Source of the DNA: Zoogloeaceae bacterium
GTDB taxonomy: Bacteria; Pseudomonadota; Gammaproteobacteria; Burkholderiales; Rhodocyclaceae
Length of the DNA stretch: 20,917 bases
NCBI GenBank assembly: GCA_031278735.1
Contig: JAITJU010000030.1
Coordinates: forward strand, 1-20,917
Direction of reading: 5' to 3'
The position numbers and the translations under genes are program-made. This document shows, in pieces, positions 1 to 6,086 of this stretch. The number at the start of each line of letters is the position of its first letter. Positions within the stretch are counted from its first letter, which is position 1. Below the pieces are notes generated by a model that made no database searches, was not told the origin of the DNA, and saw only the letters and a program-made list of their open reading frames with translations.

Positions 1-402
1 CGGGACGTAACGCGCGCCGATTTCGCGCCCCCAGATTCCGGTCGTGTTGACGTTGCCGAATTTGTCGACCTGCGCGGCACCGATCACGCCGACATCGCAG
101 CGCCCGGAAGCCGTCAGGAAACCGAGCGCGTCAAGCGCGTTGGTAAAACTGACGGCGTTCGATGAAATCCGGTTGCATTCAATGCCCCACGGCAGCCCGC
201 CGATCGGCGTTGCGCCAAAAACGCCGCCTTCCGTGATGGAACGGACATTTTTCGCGTGATGCGCCTGCGCGAAAAAACCAGCCAGCATCGAGAGACCGAC
301 GCCGAAAATCGCCAGTTCGCCGTCGCGGATCTCCCTGCCGGTTGCAATCGCCATCATTTCCTGGCGGGTATAGGAAAGATTCTCGGAAAGATTCGCGCTC
401 AT
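1..402 (-). CDS. Family I CoA-transferase, beta subunit (GctB-like), 3' end cut off by window edge
   Basis: The visible part is the N-terminal 134 residues, in frame up to the window edge. It begins MSANLSENLSYTRQEMMAIA. Two family marks can be seen: ITEGG around residues 56-60, where Glu58 sits at the place of the catalytic Glu of glutaconate CoA-transferase beta subunits, and GAAQVDKFGNVNTT around residues 108-121, a hallmark of the GctB/IpdB-type subunit. Family members move CoA from an acyl-CoA donor to a free carboxylate through a glutamyl-CoA thioester in the cytosol. The start codon overlaps the stop of the alpha-subunit gene in an ATGA arrangement, with GGAG upstream (GAAGGAGAAACCCG before ATG), so the two chains are translationally coupled. 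The substrate cannot be read from the sequence; glutaconate, a steroid-ring acid or another acid are all possible. Confidence 0.88.
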   Translation of the reverse strand, partial: MSANLSENLSYTRQEMMAIATGREIRDGELAIFGVGLSMLAGFFAQAHHAKNVRSITEGGVFGATPIGGLPWGIECNRISSNAVSFTNALDALGFLTASGRCDVGVIGAAQVDKFGNVNTTGIWGREIGARYVP

Positions 403-1403
403 CGGGTTTCTCCTTCCAAAACGTCCTCCAGAAGCGATTCAATTTCCTCGCGCGGCTTGATCCATTTGCGATACGGGTCAAGCAGGAAAGCGGAGGAGGT
501 CTTGTCCAGGCGCTCGATGACATCCTGTCCGATTGCGGCAAGATAATCGTCCAAACTTGCCGTTTTCGTGACGAATTGCTCAATGTAGCGCGCCGTGCCC
601 TCTTCGCTGCCCAGCCATTCGTTCATCAGGCGCATGTGCGCCTCGTCGATATCGTAGACGCCCGGCGAACCTTGCGGCCATGCAGCATATGGCTGCCAGA
701 CGACCGCATCGACGATGACGCCGGGAATTCGCACAAGATTCGGGTACTGGCGCATGCAGTCGGTATCGACGATATGATCGGCGATCAGCACGACCTTCTT
801 GGCCGCGCGGGAAAGCTCGAAACGGCTCCATTCCGTTCCGATCAGAATTGCGTTGCCTTCGGTATCGGCCAGCGTGACGTGGATGGCGGCAAGATCCGGC
901 TTCAGGGGCGAGAGCGCGCCGATCGTCCGACCGGAGAACGGGTCGGTGATTGTCGGAATCTTTTCCGGCGCGGGATAGGCCTCCGGGGAAAAGGCGCTGC
1001 GCCAGGCGATGTCCGAGCCGACATTCACCGTCGCGGGAACGAAAGGCCAGTTCAGCGCGCCGCCCAGGAAGCGCAATGACATGGAAAGGTTGGAATAATC
1101 CTCCAGAACGAGGTGGCCGCTTTCGACGGCGCGGCGCAGGCCGTTGGCAAAACCGAAGACTTCAAGGCCGGAAAATCCGCATTCGGCCTTGTCGACGGCG
1201 CGGGCGGCAGCCAGCAGATTGAGCTGCTGGCTGTTGCAGTGAAAGATCGCGTGCAGGTTTTTCCGCCCCTGGCGCAAGAGTTCGCGCCCGAAGACGATGG
1301 CGTCCGACCCGACGGGCAGGGCGGCGCCGCTGGCGTACTGGATACCGTCGGCGGAAAAACGCGAAACGGCATTTGGCAAGGAGATCAGTTTATTCTGGGG
1401 CAT
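399..1403 (-). CDS. Family I CoA-transferase, alpha subunit (GctA-like)
   Basis: This is a 334-residue protein, close to the usual 320 or so residues of glutaconate-type CoA-transferase alpha subunits. The start KLISLPNAVSRFSADG and the central stretch LEDYSNLSMSLRFLGGALNWPF (residues about 98-119) are typical of the GctA/IpdA branch. It should form a heterotetramer or larger assembly with the beta subunit encoded immediately downstream (4-nt overlap) and supply part of the CoA and acid binding surface. It begins 12 nt after the stop of the thioredoxin-like gene and has no strong Shine-Dalgarno sequence, which suggests it depends on translation from upstream. Its position in a transporter operon suggests that it activates the imported compound to a CoA thioester. 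The exact substrate is unknown. Confidence 0.88.
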   Translation of the reverse strand: MPQNKLISLPNAVSRFSADGIQYASGAALPVGSDAIVFGRELLRQGRKNLHAIFHCNSQQLNLLAAARAVDKAECGFSGLEVFGFANGLRRAVESGHLVLEDYSNLSMSLRFLGGALNWPFVPATVNVGSDIAWRSAFSPEAYPAPEKIPTITDPFSGRTIGALSPLKPDLAAIHVTLADTEGNAILIGTEWSRFELSRAAKKVVLIADHIVDTDCMRQYPNLVRIPGVIVDAVVWQPYAAWPQGSPGVYDIDEAHMRLMNEWLGSEEGTARYIEQFVTKTASLDDYLAAIGQDVIERLDKTSSAFLLDPYRKWIKPREEIESLLEDVLEGETR

Positions 1404-1415
1404 ATCGTGTTGGCT

Positions 1416-1943
1416 TCAGTGGTGGGCGGAGGATTGCGCATAGTCGGCAAAGGATTGTTCTTCATAGATCGCGCCGAAAACGAACTGGCCAAGCCGCAGG
1501 AATTCGTCCGCGGACAGGTTGCCCGTGTGACGGTATTCCAATGTGCCGTCCGGCAGGAAGAACGCGAACGACGGCGTGGCGTAAACCGTCAGCTTCCGGG
1601 CGATTTCCAGCGGCGCGCGCGCTTCTCCGTCAAGATCGACGATCGCGCCTTTCGTGTCGACAGCGATCCGCGCCGTCCGGTAAAGGCGATCGAACTGCCT
1701 TTGCACACGGCGGTCTGAAAAAACCTCGCGTTCCATCGTCCGGCATTCAGGGCAATCGGACAGTTCAAAAAAGACAAGAAGCCTGCGCCCCTCAGCCTTG
1801 GCCGCCTTGACCTCAGCAGGCAAATCCGTGGCGGGGATGGAAAAAATCGCGGCGGTCACCGCGCCTGGCGCAAGAAAGGCGCATACGGCAAGCGCAATGA
1901 CCGGAAAAAAGCGTCGGCACGGGAAACGGCATCCTGCGAGCAT
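1416..1943 (-). CDS. Exported SoxW-like thioredoxin-fold protein
   Basis: With the ATG start chosen here the protein has 175 residues. A basic N-terminus (CRFPCRRF) is followed by a hydrophobic stretch and a plausible signal peptidase site after AVTA (about residue 31), so it should act in the periplasm. The redox motif is Cys64-Pro-Glu-Cys67 in FFELSDCPECRTMEREVF, and YATPS further on supplies the cis-proline of the thioredoxin fold. The overall layout, ending in a GAIYEEQSFADYA-like tail, resembles SoxW-type proteins. A GTG codon 9 nt further upstream (1950-1952) could also start the frame, but AAAAGG lies 8 nt before the ATG and directly against the GTG, so the ATG is preferred. Its role in a transporter/CoA-transferase operon is unclear; reduction of a periplasmic disulfide or of a sulfur-containing substrate is possible. 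Confidence 0.82.
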   Translation of the reverse strand: MLAGCRFPCRRFFPVIALAVCAFLAPGAVTAAIFSIPATDLPAEVKAAKAEGRRLLVFFELSDCPECRTMEREVFSDRRVQRQFDRLYRTARIAVDTKGAIVDLDGEARAPLEIARKLTVYATPSFAFFLPDGTLEYRHTGNLSADEFLRLGQFVFGAIYEEQSFADYAQSSAHH

Positions 1944-1956
1944 GGACGACACCTTT

Positions 1957-2811
1957 TCAGCGCAGCCAGAAAATGGCTCGATGGCGCAATTTATCCAGGA
2001 GCGTCATACTGGACCAGGTCACCGCGCCGGTGTAGAGAATGCCGGCAACCATGCGGGGATAATCCGCGAAATCGGCGTAATACTGGATAAAACGCCCCAG
2101 TCCGGCATTCGCGCCAAACAGTTCGGCGACCGTGAGCAGGATGAAAGAAAACGCCAGCCCAACGCCCATTCCGGAAAAGATATGCGGCAAACTCGCTGGA
2201 AAGACAACGCGCAATAAAGTTTCCATCCGCGAAAAACCGAGTACGCGCGCGTTGTCGCGATAACGCGCCTCGATGGATTGCGCGCCAATCGCGGCCGCGT
2301 GGAAAACTGGCCAGAACGCGCCGACGAAAACGACAAACGCGGCGGAAATCCGGAAAGTCGGCAGAATGGCGATGGCGTAGGGAATATACACTGTCGGCGG
2401 AATCGGCGAGACGACCTTGGCAAACGGAAAGAAGGCGCGCCCCAGCGACGGCAGCACCCCCGCCAACAGTCCCAACGCGATTCCGCTGATGACGGCCAAT
2501 GCATAACCGGGCAGGAGGATGTAGAACGAAGACACCGTCCCTTTCCAGAGTTCCGGCAGGGAATCCCACAATGCGCGGAATACCGTCATCGGCGCGGGCA
2601 GGAGCGGATTTGCCTCCTGGTCGATGAAAAAGGAAGAGAATTGCCAGGCAAACAGCAGGAACACCCAGAGCGCAACGGCCTCCCAGGCGATGAATCCCCA
2701 TGCCTTTTTCATGCCAGACAATTTTTTATCGCCCGCGGCAACAGGCGCGTCATCTTCGAAATAGGCGCCGATGGTTTCTGGGCTTCCTTCAAGCGTGATG
2801 GTTTTTTGCAT
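1957..2811 (-). CDS. ABC transporter permease, NitT/TauT (SsuC/TauC-like) family
   Basis: This 284-residue inner-membrane protein has an N-terminal cytosolic segment of about 40 residues followed by about six hydrophobic segments. The cytoplasmic coupling (EAA) loop can be seen at ARYRDNARVLGFSRMETLLR, followed by VVFPASLPHIF, matching the G-x9-P pattern of binding-protein-dependent permeases. LLPAPMTVFRALWDSL near residue 72 is characteristic of the sulfonate/nitrate/taurine branch. It forms the membrane channel for the adjacent ATPase and solute-binding protein, probably as a homodimer. It lies 9 nt after the ATPase gene. The branch transports many anions and pyrimidine precursors, so the family does not decide the substrate. 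Confidence 0.93.
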   Translation of the reverse strand: MQKTITLEGSPETIGAYFEDDAPVAAGDKKLSGMKKAWGFIAWEAVALWVFLLFAWQFSSFFIDQEANPLLPAPMTVFRALWDSLPELWKGTVSSFYILLPGYALAVISGIALGLLAGVLPSLGRAFFPFAKVVSPIPPTVYIPYAIAILPTFRISAAFVVFVGAFWPVFHAAAIGAQSIEARYRDNARVLGFSRMETLLRVVFPASLPHIFSGMGVGLAFSFILLTVAELFGANAGLGRFIQYYADFADYPRMVAGILYTGAVTWSSMTLLDKLRHRAIFWLR

Positions 2812-2820
2812 GGCATTACA

Positions 2821-3618
2821 TCAGTTTGCGGCCAAGCCGGAGAGCACGTCCGCATCAAGCCGTTCGGCGATGTTTTCGCGTAACTCGCGGAATTGCGTGG
2901 AAATAAAAAGCTCCGCGCGGCGGCGCGGACGAGAGAACGGCACGCCAATTTCAGCCAGCAGCCCGCCTCCCCGGCTTGCGCCCAGAAGCGCAACCCGGTC
3001 GCCAAGATAAATGGCTTCATCAATGTCGTGCGTGACAAAAACGATGGTGCGGCGCGGCGATACGCCATTCCAGGCTTCGAGCAGCAAATCCTGGAGACGG
3101 CTCCGGTTGACCGAATCAAGCGCGCCAAACGGCTCATCCATCAACAAGACAGGCGCTTCAAGCGCCAGGGCGCGCGCGATGGCGGCGCGCTGCTGCATCC
3201 CGCCCGAAAGCTGGAAAGGGTATTTCCTGGCGGCGTCGCCCAATCCGACGCGGGAAAGATGGTCACGCGCAAGCGCAAGGCGTTCCGCGCGCGTAAAACC
3301 CGGATGCGCCTTGGCGACCGCCTGCGCGACATTCGCCTCCGCGGTAAACCAGGGGAAGAGCGAATAATTCTGGAATACGACGGCGCGCTCGATGCCCGGC
3401 CCGGCGATATTGACGCCCTTCCAGGCAATGCGCCCGCGCGTGGGTTTTTCGAGGCCGGCGATCAGGCGAAGCAAGGTCGATTTGCCCGAACCGCTTGGGC
3501 CGATCAGCCCCAGGAATTCCCCCTCGCGCACATCAAGCGCGACGCGCCGCAGAATCGGCGCGTCGTCGCTGTACGCAAAAGAAACGTCATCAATGTGCAG
3601 GCCGCTTGCCGAACTCAC
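2821..3618 (-). CDS. ABC transporter ATP-binding protein, NitT/TauT (SsuB/TauB-like) family
   Basis: This 265-residue protein carries every ABC ATPase motif in order: Walker A GPSGSGKST (about residues 39-47), the Q-loop VVFQNYSLFPW, signature LSGGMQQR, Walker B VLLMDEPFGALD, and the switch His in VFVTHDIDEA. The LFPWFTAEANV stretch is typical of the nitrate/sulfonate/taurine importer ATPases. It starts with GTG, and GTGA overlaps the stop codon of the binding-protein gene by 4 nt, so translation is coupled. It powers import through the permease encoded next to it. Confidence 0.95.
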   Translation of the reverse strand: MSSASGLHIDDVSFAYSDDAPILRRVALDVREGEFLGLIGPSGSGKSTLLRLIAGLEKPTRGRIAWKGVNIAGPGIERAVVFQNYSLFPWFTAEANVAQAVAKAHPGFTRAERLALARDHLSRVGLGDAARKYPFQLSGGMQQRAAIARALALEAPVLLMDEPFGALDSVNRSRLQDLLLEAWNGVSPRRTIVFVTHDIDEAIYLGDRVALLGASRGGGLLAEIGVPFSRPRRRAELFISTQFRELRENIAERLDADVLSGLAAN

Positions 3619-4640
3619 AGGTTGCGCTCCCGGAATTGTTTCAGCCTTGCCTGGTAAAAAGCGTCTTTCGGATTCTCCCTCGCCAGGGATTCGATGGCTT
3701 TTTGATACGGTTCAACCGCAAAGATTGGCTCAAGCGGACGCTTGCCGTCGATGAAATTCGAGGCGACAAGCGAAAGCCAGAATTTCTGGACGCCTTTTAC
3801 ATTGGGGTCGGTCGTCTGGTCGAGGTTTGGCGAGTAATAGCTTTTTTCGAGCGTGTCGCGATCCAGCTTGACATATTTGGCGATGGCGTCGATGGTTTCC
3901 TTGCGATGATCCGCCGCGAACCGCTCCGCCCGCAGCAAGGCGCGCAAAAACCGTTCGACCGCCGCCGGGTTCTTGAGTTGGGCGCTGCTGACGATCAAGC
4001 GGCAGCATGGGTGCCCCGGATAGAGATCGCCCGAACGAACAATGACTTTCAGCCCTTGCTGCTCCGCCCGCAAGTCGAACGGTCCCCAGACGACGCCCGC
4101 GTCGACCTGGCCGGATTTGACCGATTCGATGACGGCGGGCGGGTTTTTCAGTTCAAAGATTTCCAGGTCGCTGCGCCAGTCGATCTTGGCTTCCTTGAGC
4201 GCGGCGCGAAGAACGGCGTCGCTGGAGGCCAGACGAACGGTGGCGACCTTTTTCCCGCGCAGATCGGCAACCGTTTTGATTTCATTTGCTTTTTCTGGCT
4301 TGATGATGATTGATCCGTCTTGCCCCATGATGCCGCCGACAATCTTGACGTCCGATCCCTTGGAATAGAAAAGCAGGGGCGCGGGCGTGCTGAACGACCC
4401 GGTGTCGAGCTTGCCGCTGATGACGGCGTTGATGCCGTCGGCGGAATTCTGGAATTCGATGAGTTCAACATCGAGATTTTCCTGCTTGAAAAAGCCTTGC
4501 TCATACGCGATGAAGTATTTGCCGTGGCCGATCGCGGGCAGGTAGCCGACCTTCAACGATTCGGCGGCCGCGCTGCCCGCAAGGCACGCGCAGAACAACG
4601 ACATGCCGACAGACAAGACTCTGACCAGTGTGGAAGACAT
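3615..4640 (-). CDS. ABC transporter periplasmic solute-binding protein, NitT/TauT (NMT1/SsuA-like) family
   Basis: This protein has 341 residues from an ATG with a strong ribosome site (AAGGAG, 6 nt spacing). The frame stays open upstream to 4781, but that extension lacks a good ribosome site and would bury the signal peptide. The Sec signal peptide has a cleavage site after GSAAA (about residue 26). The mature start SLKVGYLPAIGHGKYFIAYEQGFF and the segment INAVISGKLDTGSFS are typical of NMT1-like/SsuA binding proteins for sulfonates, nitrate, taurine or related small molecules. GHPCCRL around residue 209 holds an unusual Cys-Cys pair in a periplasmic protein and might be a substrate of the thioredoxin-like protein of the same operon; this is an inference. 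It is the first gene of the six-gene operon. Ligand unknown. Confidence 0.9.
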   Translation of the reverse strand: MSSTLVRVLSVGMSLFCACLAGSAAAESLKVGYLPAIGHGKYFIAYEQGFFKQENLDVELIEFQNSADGINAVISGKLDTGSFSTPAPLLFYSKGSDVKIVGGIMGQDGSIIIKPEKANEIKTVADLRGKKVATVRLASSDAVLRAALKEAKIDWRSDLEIFELKNPPAVIESVKSGQVDAGVVWGPFDLRAEQQGLKVIVRSGDLYPGHPCCRLIVSSAQLKNPAAVERFLRALLRAERFAADHRKETIDAIAKYVKLDRDTLEKSYYSPNLDQTTDPNVKGVQKFWLSLVASNFIDGKRPLEPIFAVEPYQKAIESLARENPKDAFYQARLKQFRERNL

Positions 4641-4973
4641 GGGGAACTCCTTGAAAACAGGGGAATGAACAGGCGATGATATTAATGGGCGTTCCTTCCG
4701 CGACAAAAGAAGAAAAAAATCTTTATATATAGCCGCTCCTGCAAAACGTCCAAACCCCCTGCCCTGACTGGAGACCTCCATTCAAAACGCGGCATGAACA
4801 AATGCCGGAAGAGCGGGAATCGGAAAAGCTGCCCGGCAAAACCCGCGAGAAGGGAAAATTCGACCGGAACCCCGATTTCCGAACTCCTTTGCGCCAGCCC
4901 CGGAATCCGGGCGTATCGCCGCGGAAAGCGCGTATGATTCGGAAATTCAAGCTCTTGGAAGAAAGGCCAGAAA
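4641..4973. promoter_or_regulatory. Divergent intergenic region between the ABC operon and the MBL hydrolase gene
   Basis: This 333-bp stretch separates two divergent genes. On the minus side it contains a TATATATAAAG stretch and a promoter-like element shared with icd (separate entry), leaving a leader of about 75 nt before the binding-protein gene. On the plus side a TATGAT sequence lies about 35 nt upstream of the hydrolase start, but no matching -35 box can be seen. An open frame in the minus direction is only an extension of the binding-protein frame. I see no small gene in it. Confidence 0.5.
4724..4753 (-). promoter_or_regulatory. Candidate promoter of the ABC/thioredoxin/CoA-transferase operon
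   Basis: Read on the minus strand, TTGGAC is followed by a 16- or 18-nt spacer and an AT-rich TATATATAAA stretch that can supply a -10 box. It contains GGACGTTTTGCAGG, which recurs exactly in the icd leader with the same downstream TATA spacing (22 of 26 positions identical). The position, about 85-110 nt upstream of the first start codon, fits a promoter. Assignment to a particular sigma factor is uncertain. Confidence 0.5.
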
Positions 4974-5990
4974 ATGTCCATATCTGCCCGTTTGCTGTTC
5001 CTGGCCGCCGCGCTCGGTTTCCTGCCCGTGTATTCCCTCTTGCCCGCCGCCGCCCGTGCCGAAGCCCCGCAGGTCAATACGCAAGCGCCCGGATTCTATC
5101 GTCTCATGCTGGGCGCTTTTGAAGTGACCGCGCTCTATGACGGCTATTTCGATCTCGACGCGAACCTGCTCTACAACATGCCTTCCGAAGCCATCCGTTC
5201 CCGGCTGGCGGAACGTTTCAATTTGCGAGACGGGAAATTCCAAACCGCTGTCAATGCCTATCTCATCAATACGGGCACAAAACTCGTGCTGGTCGACGCG
5301 GGCAACCCCAGCGGTTCCGACGGTTCGGCGGGACATCTGCTCGTCCACCTGAAAGCGGCGGGCTATGCGCCGGAGCAAGTCGACGCGGTGCTGCTTACTC
5401 ATCTGCATGGCGATCACGCGGGCGGTCTCCTGAATGTGGCGGGCAAGGCGCTGTTTCCGAACGCCACGATCTACATGAGCAAAACGGAGGCCGATTTCTG
5501 GCTGCCGGAAGACGCGGCCAAACGCGCCATTGCCCGTGGCCTGATTCCCAAGGCCATGCGCGCTGAACAGCTTGCGTCCGTTTTCCGGGCGACGAAAGCG
5601 CCGCTCGCGCCGTATGAGGCTGCTGGACGTGTAAAGACTTTCGAGGATGGCGAAAGAATCCTGCCCGGCATCCGGTCGCTTGCTGCCCATGGGCACACGC
5701 CGGGGCATGCCGGTTTCGAGGTCGAATCGAACAAGGCAAAGTTGCTGATCTGGGGCGACATCGTGCATAGCGCGGCAGTGCAGTTCGCGCAACCGGCGGT
5801 GGGAATCGCCTTCGATTCGGACGACAAACAGGCGGTCGCAACCCGCAAGGCGATCCTCAAGCGCGCCGCCCGCGAAAAATTGCTTATCGCCGGAATGCAC
5901 CTGCCCTTTCCCGGCATCGGGCACGTCGTCACCAACGGCGGGGAAAGCTACGAGTGGATTCCCGTCGAATACAGCCCCATCCGGGAATGA
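4974..5990 (+). CDS. Exported metallo-beta-lactamase-fold metallo-hydrolase
   Basis: This 338-residue protein starts at an ATG preceded by GAAAGG at 7 nt spacing. It has a Sec signal peptide (hydrophobic residues 7-22, likely cleavage after ARA near residue 29), so it is periplasmic or secreted. The metal-binding motif is His143-Leu-His145-Gly-Asp147-His148 (LTHLHGDHAGG). Further metal ligands are expected at the His in HGHTPGH (about residue 245), the Asp in WGDIVH (about 262) and the His in GMHLPFPGIGH near the end. The arrangement resembles lactonase/organophosphate-hydrolase-type MBL proteins (methyl parathion hydrolase relatives), but the true substrate cannot be told. It is divergent from the ABC operon and convergent with the copper-receptor gene, so it is probably a single-gene transcript. 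Confidence 0.88.
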   Translation: MSISARLLFLAAALGFLPVYSLLPAAARAEAPQVNTQAPGFYRLMLGAFEVTALYDGYFDLDANLLYNMPSEAIRSRLAERFNLRDGKFQTAVNAYLINTGTKLVLVDAGNPSGSDGSAGHLLVHLKAAGYAPEQVDAVLLTHLHGDHAGGLLNVAGKALFPNATIYMSKTEADFWLPEDAAKRAIARGLIPKAMRAEQLASVFRATKAPLAPYEAAGRVKTFEDGERILPGIRSLAAHGHTPGHAGFEVESNKAKLLIWGDIVHSAAVQFAQPAVGIAFDSDDKQAVATRKAILKRAAREKLLIAGMHLPFPGIGHVVTNGGESYEWIPVEYSPIRE

Positions 5991-6024
5991 TGGCGGACCT
6001 GCAAATCCAGAAGCCTTGCCTCCT

Positions 6025-6055
6025 CCCCAACCCTCCCTCCGCGGCAGAGTTGGGG
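6025..6055. repeat. Inverted repeat between convergent genes
   Basis: CCCCAAC and GTTGGGG form a 7-bp perfect stem around a 17-nt pyrimidine-rich loop in the short gap between the convergent hydrolase and copper-receptor genes. There is no T-run after the stem on either strand, so a classical intrinsic terminator is not supported. It may be a degenerate intergenic repeat or a weak transcription end. Confidence 0.35.
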
Positions 6056-6086
6056 AAGAAAATCACCGTGTCACCTCCGCCTCGCG

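Noticed and set aside
4724..4760. A sigma54 promoter in the shared element (GG...TTTTGC)
   Set aside because: The GG to GC spacing is not the required 10 nt in either copy.
4641..4781. N-terminal extension of the ABC binding protein
   Set aside because: It would put 47 residues before a clear signal peptide, and the candidate promoter lies inside it; the internal ATG has AAGGAG at ideal spacing.
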